A stretch of 64,000 nucleotides of DNA from Nymphalis io (GCF_905147045.1 NC_065906.1:3534001-3598000); one strand, 5' to 3'. Shown: positions 22,440-32,742, counted from the stretch's first letter. Numbers and translations: made by a program. Notes: generated from the sequence alone by a model not told the origin.

Positions 22440-22620
22440 GTAACCGCCTCTAATTATCCTACTGCTTGGCTAAGGCCTCCTTTTCCTATAAAGAGAAGGT
22501 CGGGAGTTTATTTTACCACGCTGTTTCAAGGCGGGTTGGTGGACACATGTGGCAGAATTTCAGAGAAAACGCAAGTTTCCTCACGACCGACAAGCACGAG
22601 ATGAATTATAAACTTTATTT
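22440..22620 (-). mobile_element. SINE-A body
   Basis: ATCCTACTGCTTGGCTAAGG, AAGAGAAGGTCGGGAG, TTATTTTACCACGCTG, GGCGGGTTGGTGGACACATG and AGCACGAGATGAATTATAAA match the reverse body. A 111-codon frame starting inside it is not credible. Confidence 0.8.
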
Positions 22621-22854
22621 TCGTTTGATAAAGTTGAACTCATATTATATTAAACAGATTTACAGGTATATTAGGAACAAGAGTATCTTTTGTATTCTTA
22701 CAATTTTCGTATCACGATATAAGATGTATTTCTGTGAAGAAAATTTCGTAGAAATTAATATCGTTTCATTATACGTGACTCGTTTTATTTATCTATACTG
22801 ATATTTTAAGAATTCTTGTTTGTTTGTTTCTAATAGATAAACTAAAATCTACTT

Positions 22855-23055
22855 AACTGATTTTAAAAATTCTTTAACTTGTAGCCGGCCACATTATCAG
22901 CGAGTAACATGGGCTATATTTTATCTTCAAAAAATTATAGAGCGCAATGAAAATTGCTATAATGTAACCCAATATATCAATTTTTTTCCTATAAGTCTTT
23001 ATTGGTGTAAAAAAGATAACTGTTAAACCCGGATGACGTCGGGGCAGGCTGCTAG
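22855..23055 (+). mobile_element. Helitron-like 3' end
   Basis: Parallel to 8985-9161: AGCGAGTAACATGGGCTATA, TTTTTTTCCTATAAGT, a GATAACTGTTAAACCCGGAT block and a terminal GGCTGCTAG before T. GCAG-G-CTGC may form the small terminal hairpin. Confidence 0.5.
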
Positions 23056-23544
23056 TGATAAATGATCACATAAGAGGACTAAGCGAAGATTGGGTGGATG
23101 GTATCTACCCAGACAGGTACAAAGCCCAAATGAAGTTAAATTTATTTTCATATATAAATTTAATAATTTAACCGAGGTAAATGAATGAATGATAGATGGA
23201 AATCAAATGAAAACATACATGTATTTTCTATATTTCTCGAAAAATATTGTCTATTATCATATTACCAAAGCATTTTGTGGTAATATATTTAAAATAGTAT
23301 TCTTAAAAATACTTTTGTCTAGCCAACTATTATCACGAGCATAAATCCTAGGTGCCTACGCTTTACATGAAGAATTATGGTGTAGCCGAAAATTAGATTA
23401 TTCTCCTACGTGTAACTCGGTCGTTTGTCATTAAGAGTTGCTGTGATATGCTTGAATAATCTTTTACCTTAAATCGAAATCACTTTTCGTTTCCTTTTAT
23501 TAATATAAGATGTTTTTTTTTAAATAAAATAAAAAAGTGGACGG
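23056..23544. other. No gene recognised; tiny SINE-B trace
   Basis: A GTGGATGGTATCTACCCAGA block near 23094 recalls the SINE-B head in reverse but is too short to date or bound. The rest is AT-rich. Confidence 0.4.
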
Positions 23545-23629
23545 AGCTTATGGTAAATGACAACACCAGACATTGGCGCTGTAAAAAATATTAAACATTC
23601 CTTACTGTAAGGAATTTTTAATATTTTTT
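23545..23629 (-). mobile_element. SINE-B scrap ending in a hairpin
   Basis: GCTTATGGTAAATGACAACA and CAGACATTGGCGCTGTAAAA resemble the 3' part of SINE-B in reverse. The sequence then forms a foldback at 23583-23629, where AAAAAATATTAAACATTCCT pairs with AGGAATTTTTAATATTTTTT with about one mismatch. Confidence 0.5.
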
Positions 23630-24164
23630 ATATTTTTTATTTTTTATATACAGTCATATTTTATCAGTCAGAATCTATGTGTTAAGTAATGATAGTTTCT
23701 TTAGTACGCTTGCCGCGGATGAACAATTTGTGTTAATAGTTTAAAATTAAAATAAGCTGCTTCTGCTATTTAAGACACCTCTACACCGACAACGTTAAAC
23801 ATTGAGACAGCATACTATGTAATTAAAATTCAGCTTATAAAATTTCTCATTTACAAAGGTCTCCATTTCTGTTAAGGAAAGCGAATTACTTGCTTAATCT
23901 ATCTCACTGATTTACAGCGTACTACGGATGAATATGTCAACCCATACATGGAGATTTAACTAAGTTTATAACTCTCGTATAACTATAGCAATAATTATCT
24001 ATTTGATCCCGTTCTTTATTTAAATTTGTATTGTGTATGTACATTGTGTTTGTATATATACATAATTGCACACACACACTTCTGTTACGATTTCCATGAT
24101 ATTACATACATACGAAATGCAAGTATGTACTAAAAACGTAATATACAAAAGGCACTAAAATCAA
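23630..24164. other. No gene recognised
   Basis: AT-rich with short CA/TA runs near 24050. Confidence 0.5.
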
Positions 24165-24350
24165 CCACGATACAGGTAACTGCCCGTACTTAAAGCTCGA
24201 CTGAATTAAATTACAACTCTCGACTGGCACTTTACGAATGTAATCACAGTGAATAGCAGCGTTTAAGTCGCGTCGTGTCTCTGAGAAAGCCACGATTGAC
24301 GTCACTACCGGTTTTTTTCATGAACCATTCGCTTTGTTTTCTAGGTCTAC
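24165..24350 (-). repeat. Repeat E, inverted copy
   Basis: Reverse complement homologue of 16085-16262. The shared blocks on the minus strand are TGACGTCA, CGCGACTTAA, GTGATTACATTCG, AAAG(T/C)GCC and TGTAATTTAATTCA. The 67-codon minus frame (24305-24102) aligns with the frame of the other copy over about 35 residues. It starts with GTG where the other has ATG. No family recognised. Confidence 0.6.
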
Positions 24351-25318
24351 AATAAAGAGAACGACGATATTTTTACTGCAACGTTGGTGACAAGCGGTAC
24401 TGTTTTGTATCATCCCTTTGTTTCTAGTAGAGACCATTAAAATGTCGCTTCCTTTGAAGTAATATTGTATAAATTTGTTCAAGAATATTCTTGGAGGATT
24501 ACGAATTTAATTAATACTTAAATATATAATAATAATGAAAACAAATATAATTTTCATTAAAAAAAACAACAAATAATTTTTCAACAAACGACACTAATGA
24601 CAGACAAACAAAATTTAAATTCCTGATATAGAAATTTAAGTGCGAGCCAAAATGCATTTCATTTTATCTTTGATCGAATCAGCTAAGACCGCATAACTTC
24701 AAGTACTCTAGGTACGCTATTTTTATTTACTATTTCTTCAGCACTCTCTGAAGGTTAATCGAATCCAGAGAGTACCATAGAAACAGAAATAAAATACACA
24801 TATGTACATTCGAAAAATATAAACCTCTTTCTGGTAACAATTCTTTGAAAAGAACATTATATATTTAATTTAAGTACATGTTTCAAGTGTGTGCTTATGG
24901 GTAATGTATATAGAAGTTTTGTGTGACTAATTATAGAAAACCGATAAATAGGCTAATAAAATAAATATTATAAAAATATATAGTAACGAAGTAAACTTGA
25001 CAATGCGTGATGCGTACACGCATCATCAAGTGAGACAGTGACGGCAGAAAGGTTACATGACGGCATAAAAGGGCGTCATGACTATTGTCCGTCAAAGCAT
25101 ACGAGTCAGTCTTACCTCCAAGTGCACTGATAGATGTTTCACGTCATAAATGATATAAGGATTCTTATATTATTATGTATTCATAGTATAATACTTTGAA
25201 TGTTCGTGCTTGTAGTATTTATATAAAGATTATTTTCTATTACAAAGAATTTCATATAAGTTTAGATTTTTTTTAATATCAAATAAATAAGTAGTAATTT
25301 ATGATAATTTATTTATTT
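24351..25318. other. No gene recognised
   Basis: AT-rich. A small palindrome TGATGCGTACACGCATCA lies at about 25008-25025. Nothing else recognised. Confidence 0.5.
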
Positions 25319-25606
25319 AGCCGAGACGGCCCAGTGGTAAGAACGCGTCCATCTTAACCGATGATCGTGGGTTCAAACCCGGGCAAGCACCACTGAATTT
25401 GCATGTGCTTAATTTGTGATTATAATTCATCTCGTGCTTGACGGTGAAGGAAAACATCGTGAGGAAACCTGCATGTATCTAATTTCACTGAAATTCTGCC
25501 ACATGTGTATTCCACAAACCCGCATTGGAGCAGCGTGGTGGAATAAGCTCCAAACCTTCTCCTCAAAAAGGTCCAGCAGTTGGACATTTCACTGCTAACT
25601 GTAACT
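25319..25606 (+). mobile_element. SINE-A, full length
   Basis: Best complete copy in the window. Box A-like GGCCCAGTGGTAAGAACGCG, box B GGGTTCAAACCC, linker GCTTAATTTGTGATTATAAT, then the body with GCAGCGTGGTGGAATAAGCT and a TAACTGTAACTGTAAT end. Its first ~35 bases differ from the partner SINE in the other arm much more than the rest does. Confidence 0.9.
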
Positions 25607-26699
25607 GTAATCAATTATTAATGGACACAAACCGACGTTTCAAGTCATATTTCCCGTTAATAGTATGTTTAATAATCGCTGTACATACTATTCACAAATA
25701 AATTCAACGATATATAAAATGAAAATATAATAATAACCAATCAGCTAGTTTCATTTTATGTTGCGAGGCCCCTTATTGGTAGACCAGAAATAGCAATTAG
25801 GTCAGGGATCGGATACTATTTTTATAATATTATTTCAAAAATCAGTAGAGTGCGTATCGTACAAATTATTTTTGAGGTTTGGTTTCCAGTCATCCAATAT
25901 TGTTTGAATTGTAAATACTAAACTGATATATAATATAGTTGGAATCTATTAATGACTCTGGTATTTCAGTCGTGAATTCTAGTCAAATTCAAATTACTGG
26001 AATTTCATTTTAATGTCTTATTTTTATTAAGTCTTATTTTTATTATTCTTATTAAGGCGTATGTTTGGCCAGACGTTGAGGATTCATTTTACTATTTAAT
26101 TTGGTTATTTCTAGTATAATATATATATAACAACTGGCTACTCATCCCGGCTTTGCAGGAGTAGAATAATGATCTACATAAAAAAAATCGTAATACATAG
26201 TAATCTAATGGTTTCATCAGCACACGTCAGTAAAGTCGGCATAATTTTTTCCGACATCTTCAACATTTGTCATTATATTTCAGCCTATTTTCACAAAACC
26301 TTAATGAATTATTATCTTTTTTTCACTCAGTGGAAACCTTCAGAAAGCCTTCTACCTGGGTCATATGGGGGGAAGTCGGATTATGTGGGATTCTTAACCA
26401 ATTAAACCACTTCGATGGCCGACCTCGGCACGAAGCAGAAGGGCTGTGGGATCGTGTTGATATAACGCATACCCGGCTCCACCCGTGCTTTGCTCGGCGG
26501 AGTTCTCTTCTGCGGGCGAAAGTAATCTCACCCTTCTTCCCGCACTCCTCGATAGTGCGTACGGCAGCATGAGGCTATCCTGACTGCTGTCCTCTTTAAG
26601 GCCGTCTGAAATAGGACATGCGAGGCCCCCACCTCACGCGTCCACAGCTCTAGGGCCGAGCAGGATCGGCATTTCTCGTTCCCGCTCGGCCGTCTTCTT
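25319..26699 (+). repeat. Left arm of a ~1.4 kb inverted duplication
   Basis: Reverse complement of 33989-35413. The shared order from the outside in is SINE-A, ~500 bp of unique sequence, a DNA-element fragment and an R1 3' end. By eye there are only scattered mismatches outside the SINE, plus one indel: the right arm has ~44 extra bases near 34870. A 78-residue frame at 26169-26405 is identical in the other arm (34282-34518). The outer edge falls at the first base of the SINE, and the inner edge inside R1 at 26699. Confidence 0.95.
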
Positions 26700-27165
26700 C
26701 TGGTGACCATGACAGTCTCATAGAAGGAGGCTATGACCTTGCACGCCGATTCCCTGCGGAGCATCACCAACACGATTGCTGACAAGGAGAGGTCTTGTCT
26801 GACCAGGATCTACCTCTGTGCACGAAGGGCACGCCTCCAACGTATGTTGAGCGGTATCCCGGTCCGCGACACAGTGGTGGCATATCGTCGTCGATTCGCG
26901 TTCGATCTTACACATGTATTCTCCAAAACAACCATGACCACTCATTACATGCGTAAGTCAGAAGGTGACTTGTTGCTTTCGTCGCATGGCTCCGAAGACT
27001 GGTAGGATCCCCCCGACGACGCGTTTGCGCGCATACCGTTTTCGCAGAGACGAATTATACACTAACCTAACCTAACCCTTCCATGAGTCACTCCGTTCAT
27101 CAATGAAAACCGTATGAAAATCGGTTCGGTAATTTTTTAATTTATCGCTTTAAATATTTTTATAA
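26130..27165. mobile_element. Non-autonomous DNA-element relic split by R1
   Basis: The left half (26130-26312) opens with CAACTGGCTACTCATCCCGG and CTTTGCAGGAGTAGAATAAT. The right half (27052-27165) has CATGAGTCACTCCGTTCATC and GAAAATCGGTTCGGTAAT. From memory these are the two ends of one abundant lepidopteran repeat, and the R1 insert lies between them. The class, perhaps Helitron-like, is not settled. Confidence 0.4.
26317..27051 (-). pseudogene. R1-clade LINE, C-terminal and 3' end
   Basis: Minus-strand reading gives SGHGCFGEYMCKIERES, then CHHCVADRDTAQHTLEACP (CCHC knuckle), then in another phase VLMLRRESACKVIASFYETV. A frameshift therefore separates them. A long 3' UTR follows, ending GTGAAAAAAA. 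GAATTAT at 26306-26312 and 27052-27058 is a possible 7 bp target duplication. The reverse transcriptase and endonuclease domains are absent (5' truncation). The left half of this copy is what the right inverted arm also carries. Confidence 0.85.
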
Positions 27166-28234
27166 AATTAATTAGGCTAATTGACTTCCCTTATCACGGT
27201 CGCTTGTTCATAGAACAAATATTTGAAAAGATTTTAATGAAAGTTAAAAATCTTTTATCTTTTAAAAAAAAGTTTTGTTAATTTTACCTAACTTGAATGG
27301 ATTGAACAGATCAAGGGAAGTCCAGTTACAAGTCAATTTGTTTTTTTTTTGGAATTAGTAACCTTTACAAATTCCCAATACTGTATGAAGCATTACATGA
27401 GCATCTCGCCTTTCATATGTTAGGAGATATTTTGAGAATGTCACTAACCCGCTATGGAGTCGCGAGATGAATGAAGCTTTGAATATTTCTTCTCAAAAGG
27501 AAAGAAGGAATTTGCTAGCCGTGAGACATTTACGATGATTAATGATACTATTACAGTTAGATTGAGCATTTTTTCTAATTTCTGTAACAAATTGTTCTAA
27601 GTACGTGTATTATAATAGATAATTATATCAAAGATTGATGTCAAATATAGTACTTACTTACTTACTAGTACTTATAATTTGTATACGTGAAAAAAATTGG
27701 GAGTTCCTATAAATAATAATAATAATAGCAATAAAGAGAGGTTAATATTCGCAACCTTAATGCAGTTCTCCGACTAATACAATAATTGTTATCGTTCCTT
27801 AGATTAAAAGGTATTATAATATGAGACTGAATTAAGAATTAATAATAACAAAGAAACCCATTTAAGGCTTCTCATGATCATACCGTTATACATAAGAAAA
27901 AAAAATGGTGTGAGTGCCAAGGTCCTCACGAGAATTAATGTATAAATAACAAATCTTATGCTGACGTCCCCTGACGCTCGAAATCTTTCGATGACGTCAT
28001 CTGACGCTCAAAATCTTACGCTTACTCGTCTGATGTACGAAGTCTCAGTTAGCTCCTACCGTGTACCGAGCGCTAAGATGTTTATACATCAATAATATTC
28101 TTATACTTAAGTATAACAAATTGGAATCATACTTGTATGCCATTTGACAACAGTTGGAAACCTTCCAAAATCTAGGCATTGTAATTTCATGTAATTTATG
28201 CGTTTCACAGATACAGTCTATTAGTTGGAAACCG
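27166..28234. other. No gene recognised; 30 bp tandem repeat
   Basis: AT-rich, apart from the tandem repeat at 27962-28050. A 69-codon minus frame at 28045-28254 shows no domain. Confidence 0.45.
27962..28050 (+). repeat. 30 bp tandem repeat, three units
   Basis: Units start at 27962, 27992 and 28022. The first two both begin TGACGTC, then CTGACGCTC and AAATCTT, and agree at about 25 of 30 bases. The third is degenerate. TGACGTCA resembles a CRE/bZIP site, but no promoter is seen nearby. Confidence 0.65.
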
Positions 28235-28395
28235 TCGAAATGATCATGAAACATTTTAATTCATTTTCCGGCAACGAAACCACGAACTCGGTTTTTAAAA
28301 TCCATTTCAATCTCTCGAAACACGGAAATATTTAAATGGCCAACATTTCGTGAGTACCGGAAGTTATGTAACGTAAACGAATAAAATTTTGGGAA
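28235..28395 (+). repeat. Repeat G, second copy
   Basis: Homologue of 18455-18610 in the same orientation: CATTTTAATTCATTTTCCGG, GAACTCGGTTTTTAAAATCC, TTTCAATCTCTCGAAACACG and GGAAATATTTAAATGG. Unclassified. Confidence 0.55.
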
Positions 28396-28834
28396 CGATG
28401 TTACTTTTTATATAAAACATAATATCCACAATACGATAAACTCATTCCTGTTTGCTTATAAAACTTTTTTAAGGCTTAGCCGGTGAAGCGTAACAGATAG
28501 ACAGTGTTATTTTCGCCTTTATAATATTAGTATAGATACTAGTATAACAAAAAGAACTTACACTGTTGTCTGTCATGGCAAAATCACAACTCAATTAATT
28601 AAAATTGAAACAATGACCGCATACATAATAAAGTATAAATATATTAATGTATAAACAAAATAGTTATTGCCCGAAAAAGCAAAACTTTGCTAAGTAAATA
28701 CAATTATTATTACGAGTCTTGGGTAAGGCTATCTAAAATAAGATTAATTTTTAATAATTAAAATACTAATTCATTTATACAATCTTACTCTTTCACGTTT
28801 TTTATAATAGGTATATAATATTATATATATAAGT
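28396..28834. other. No gene recognised
   Basis: AT-rich. GGCTTAGCCGGTGAAGCG with TTTATAATATTAGTATAGAT near 28480-28535 is probably a Helitron-like scrap. Confidence 0.4.
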
Positions 28835-28955
28835 AGGCGTACTTGTAATTGAGCCCCTTGTTGGTAAGTGGTTCACACCACCCATAGACATAGGTACTGT
28901 CAGAAATATTGACCATTCATTAAAACGCCAATGCGACACCAATTTTATGTCCCTA
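28835..28955 (-). mobile_element. SINE-B 3' half, diverged
   Basis: GTAGGCGTACTTGTAATTGA, CCTTGTTGGTAAGTGG, CCCATAGACATAGG and CCAATGCGACACCAATTTTA follow the reverse SINE-B order with a changed hairpin core. Confidence 0.65.
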
Positions 28956-28984
28956 TATATATAAATATTTCCGTGTTTCGAGAG

Positions 28985-28986
<2 letters not shown>

Positions 28987-29062
<76 letters not shown>
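28987..29062. repeat. (AT)n microsatellite, 38 units
   Basis: Uninterrupted TA run that stops exactly where LINE-G coding sequence begins. AT/GT repeats resume at ~33514, after the LINE-G tail. Confidence 0.95.
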
Positions 29063-29066
<4 letters not shown>

Positions 29067-29676
29067 TTATCATCGATTACGAAAAAGCATTTGACAGATT
29101 ACGACCGTCTAATTGCAATATTACATGATATCGGCTTAGTAACAAAGATGTACGTATTATCCAGAATCTGTATTGGAAAGAAGGCTACTACAAGTACGGG
29201 TTGACAATGAGGAGACTGATGAGGTATATTATCACTCACGCTATTTAATTTGTACTCAGAAAAAATAATAGCAGAAGCAATTGAAGGCCAAGAATGTGGA
29301 GTCAAAATAAATGGCCGGTATATTAACAACATCAGATACGCTGACGATACAGTCCTAATAGCATCATCTCCTGAAGAGCTTTACACAACTCATTAGAGTG
29401 CAGTGAAAACGCTGGTCTGAGGATGAACCTATCAAAAACGAAGATCATGGTGTTATCTAAACATAGCTTCGATGACATTGCTATCATTGTAGCAGGCCAA
29501 AAAATTAAGAGGGTGCGCAAGTACAAATATCTGGGGACATGGCTTAATGACACCTGGAGCTGTGAACAGGAGGTAAAGACTCGCATCGAAATAGCTCGAA
29601 GTGCCTTCTGCACGTTGAAAAAAGTACTCTGCAATAGCAGACTTAAGATTCCTGTGCGCATACGACTCCTACATTG

Positions 29677-32600
29677 TTACATCTGGCCTTTTTTTTTTTT
29701 ATATTCGCCGGGAGGGCAAATGACTCTACTCCACCTGATGGTAAGTGGTAGTAGAGTCCAAACGCGACGACGGCCAGTACAGACGGGAAAAACGGTCTGC
29801 ACTAGCCGCCTTCGCCTTGCCGGCCCGCAAGATGCCTCTTCACGCCTCGTTTGAAGGAACCCGGGTTGTAGGAGGAGGGGCAACACGTGAGCTGGTAAGG
29901 AATTCCATTTTTTGGAAGTGCGACAAAGAAAGGAGTTGCCAAATTTCTTTGTTCGCGATGGAATTGATGTCACAGTTAGGCGGTGACATCGAGAACCAGC
30001 TCGCGTGGACTTAAGAAGGAAGGGGGAAGCAGGAATTAGAGAGAATAATTCCTCAGAGCACTCGCCGTGATACAGTCGATAGAAAGCGCTCAGTGCTGGT
30101 ATCTCACGACGCAATTGTAAAGTTTCAAGGGTGTTTGTGACCTGTACGTCGCCAATAATGCGTACGGCACGTCGCTGCAACCGGTCCAAGGCCTCAAGTA
30201 GGTACTTAGCGGAGCCATCCCAAAGGTGCGAGCAATATTCCACACAAGACCGTACCTGTGTTTTGTACAGCAGGCACAGTTGTTGTGGCGTGAAAAAGCC
30301 CCGCACCTTGTTCAGAACTCCGAGTTTCCGTGAAGCTGTTTTTATAACAGCCTCGATGTAATCCCTTGGACTAAGGTCGCAGCGAACGTCAATCCCCAGC
30401 ATGGCGATTTTGCTTTGCATCACCAGCGGAGTACCACAGAGGGAGGGAAGAGGGGAAAATGTTGACTTTTTCGACGTGAAAGCGCATACCTGTGTTTTCT
30501 TGGCATTAAACTCAACAAGATTATCAGAGCCCCATTTGGCGATGAGCTCTAACGTCCTATCGAGTTCAATGACAAGATTCTCCCGCCTCTCCTCAGTTTC
30601 CGCCCGCCCAGCCACTGCGCGTCCGTGGTATCCACCATGCACTGTACTATCATCTGCATAGCAATGTATGTTCACAAGGGAGAGCATATCATTGATATGC
30701 AAAAGAAAGAGTGTGGGAGATAGCACAGATCCCTGGGGGACCCCAGCATTCACTACATAGAATTGTGAAGCGCAACCATCTACTAAAACACGAAGGCTAC
30801 GCTTGTGTAGGAAGCTGGCAATCCAGGTGCATAGCTGAGCAGGCAGACCATATGCCGGTAGCTTGGAGAGAAGACTTCTGTGCCAGACCCTGTCGAAAGC
30901 CTTGGAGATATCGAGGCTGACGGCCAACGATTCTCCATGCTTGTCGATAGCTTCACCCCAGAGGTGTGTTACGTACGCTAGAAGATCACCTGTGGACCGT
31001 TTTGGTCGAAACCCGTACTGACGATCATTAATCAGACAGTGATCTTCTAGGTAATGGATCAGTTGGTTGTTTAAAATCCGTTCCATCACCTTACAAAGTA
31101 CTGAGGTGATAGCTATTGGCCGATAATTTGCCGGGTCAGACCGATCCCCTTTTTTGGGAATCGCTTGCACATTAGCTCTTCTCCAAGCCTCCGGCACACT
31201 TCCCGAAGAGAGAGAAAGTTGGAACAGGCGCGTTAACACAGGAGACAGCTCCGCTGCGCACTTCTTCAGCACTATGGCTGGTATTCCATCGGGACCGCTA
31301 GCTTTCCGTACATCAAGTGATTGCAGCTCCGCACGCACATCACGTTGCCTGATTTTAATGTCAGGCATCGTATGGCCACATGCAGGTATTGTAGGTGGCA
31401 GTGCACTACAATCATCGATGACGGAATTGTCGGCAAAGAGTTTAGCCAGGAGATCAGCTTGCTCTTGCGGACTGTGAGCTAGCGATCCGTCCGGATTTCT
31501 GAGCGGTGGCAGCGAAGGTTGGCAGAAATTGTTTTGCACAGACTTGGTCAGACGCCAGAAGCTACGGGAGCCCCTAGGATGCGAAACAAGGTCATGACCA
31601 ATCTGTACAATGCGCTGTGCATCCGCTCTCGTGTATGCCTTTCTACAGGACTTGGAATTTTTATTATAGTTTGCTTTCAGTGAGTCAATGTTAGATGCCC
31701 CGCTAATGCAACCGTTGATCCACTTGCGATATGCCGCCTGCTTAGCTGATACAGCATCGGCACATTCACGAGTGAACCAACGGTTACGCGTACTCCTACT
31801 GACGAGATCTGAGCTAGGAATGTAGTATTCCATTCCCAGCATGATCTCGCCAGCAACAGCAGCGGCACTAGCTGTCGGGTCATTCCCACTGAAGCAACGT
31901 TCTTTCCAAGGGACCGACGCATAGTAATCGCGCATACCGTCCCAATCCGCCGACTTATAGTGCCAAACGCGACGTTTGCATACCGCTAGTGGCGGCAGCT
32001 TGGCCTGTGGCACTCTGGTAGAAATAAGGCTGTGATCCGAAGAGCCAAGAGGAGCCTGAACCACAACCTGATATTCTACCGGGTGAGAAGTCAGCAGAAG
32101 GTCCAGTAGAGAAGGTGCTTGCCCATCAATGTCTGGGATCCTGGTGGGCTGATCAACCAGTTGGGTCAAGTCATGTGTGAGAGCAAAAGCATGAGCAGTC
32201 CTTCCAGCATGGTCAGTTTTGAGGGATTTCAACCAGGATTTGTGGTGAGCATTAAAATCCCCCAAAAACACCAATTCCGCGTTAGGAAATTGCTCTTGCG
32301 CAGCATCTGCCACCCGACTAAGATGGTCAAATAATCGGCTTGTCTCCAAGTCACCATTGTGGGATCTGTAGAGGCACACATAGACTCGGCTCTGACGAAT
32401 CAGGTCCACACGTAATACCAACATGGAGAAGGAGGGGTCCTCCAAGCAGCGCAGTCGGTGACAGCAAACAACCGTCCTGACGAACAAGCATACTCCGGCT
32501 TTCGCTTTGAAGGATTCTTCAAGCGTGTAGCCGGGATAATTAAGGTAGCTGGTATCGGCAGGACGGAGTATTTGTGTCTCCGTGAGAAACAACATTGCTG

Positions 32601-32742
32601 GCCGTGCTGTCTCGAGTTGGTGGTGGACAGCGTTGAGGTTAGTGTGGAGTCCTCGGATGTTAGAGAACTCGACCTCAAACAGCGAGGGTATGGTGGGGGT
32701 GTGCACCGCTGTACGACCGTTATTTCTTTTTTGTTGCGCCAT
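29677..32742 (-). CDS. LINE-J ORF2: endonuclease and reverse transcriptase
   Basis: Encodes the enzyme that nicks target DNA and copies the element RNA. I start at the ATG at 32742 (MAQQKRNN), because the 62 upstream codons of the same frame look like untranslated sequence. APE-type endonuclease, about residues 20-245: FSNIRGL, LTETQ, LGDFNAHH (161-167), SLLDLLLTS, GSSDHSLI. Reverse transcriptase, about 480-760: KASGPDGIP, NYRPIAITSV, YGFRPKRST, LAVSLDISKAFDRVWH, AGVPQGSVLSP (666-676) and the catalytic YADD (695-698). There are no internal stops. Near 29880 an extra base relative to the 60 kb copy turns VFPSSYNPG into VLPLLLQPG. The last ~68 codons are therefore out of frame and run through the 3' UTR into the host LINE; the native stop would be at 29802-29804. 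Probably recently active, now likely impaired. Confidence 0.9.
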   Translation of the reverse strand: MAQQKRNNGRTAVHTPTIPSLFEVEFSNIRGLHTNLNAVHHQLETARPAMLFLTETQILRPADTSYLNYPGYTLEESFKAKAGVCLFVRTVVCCHRLRCLEDPSFSMLVLRVDLIRQSRVYVCLYRSHNGDLETSRLFDHLSRVADAAQEQFPNAELVFLGDFNAHHKSWLKSLKTDHAGRTAHAFALTHDLTQLVDQPTRIPDIDGQAPSLLDLLLTSHPVEYQVVVQAPLGSSDHSLISTRVPQAKLPPLAVCKRRVWHYKSADWDGMRDYYASVPWKERCFSGNDPTASAAAVAGEIMLGMEYYIPSSDLVSRSTRNRWFTRECADAVSAKQAAYRKWINGCISGASNIDSLKANYNKNSKSCRKAYTRADAQRIVQIGHDLVSHPRGSRSFWRLTKSVQNNFCQPSLPPLRNPDGSLAHSPQEQADLLAKLFADNSVIDDCSALPPTIPACGHTMPDIKIRQRDVRAELQSLDVRKASGPDGIPAIVLKKCAAELSPVLTRLFQLSLSSGSVPEAWRRANVQAIPKKGDRSDPANYRPIAITSVLCKVMERILNNQLIHYLEDHCLINDRQYGFRPKRSTGDLLAYVTHLWGEAIDKHGESLAVSLDISKAFDRVWHRSLLSKLPAYGLPAQLCTWIASFLHKRSLRVLVDGCASQFYVVNAGVPQGSVLSPTLFLLHINDMLSLVNIHCYADDSTVHGGYHGRAVAGRAETEERRENLVIELDRTLELIAKWGSDNLVEFNAKKTQVCAFTSKKSTFSPLPSLCGTPLVMQSKIAMLGIDVRCDLSPRDYIEAVIKTASRKLGVLNKVRGFFTPQQLCLLYKTQVRSCVEYCSHLWDGSAKYLLEALDRLQRRAVRIIGDVQVTNTLETLQLRREIPALSAFYRLYHGECSEELFSLIPASPFLLKSTRAGSRCHRLTVTSIPSRTKKFGNSFLCRTSKKWNSLPAHVLPLLLQPGFLQTRREEASCGPARRRRLVQTVFPVCTGRRRVWTLLPLTIRWSRVICPPGEYKKKKGQM

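Noticed and set aside
22466..22801. 111-codon + strand frame
   Set aside because: Starts within a reverse-oriented SINE-A and runs into AT-rich DNA; no domain.
27060..27080. AACCTAACCTAACCC as telomeric repeat next to an R1-clade element (TRAS/SART-like insertion)
   Set aside because: Only two to three units. R1-clade telomere elements sit in long TTAGG arrays, whereas this copy appears to interrupt another repeat with a GAATTAT duplication. Similar GGTTAGG scraps near 7635 and 33953 are not arrays either.
28931..29128. 65-codon frame with a Tyr-Ile repeat protein
   Set aside because: Translation of the (AT)n microsatellite fused by chance to the first LINE-G codons.
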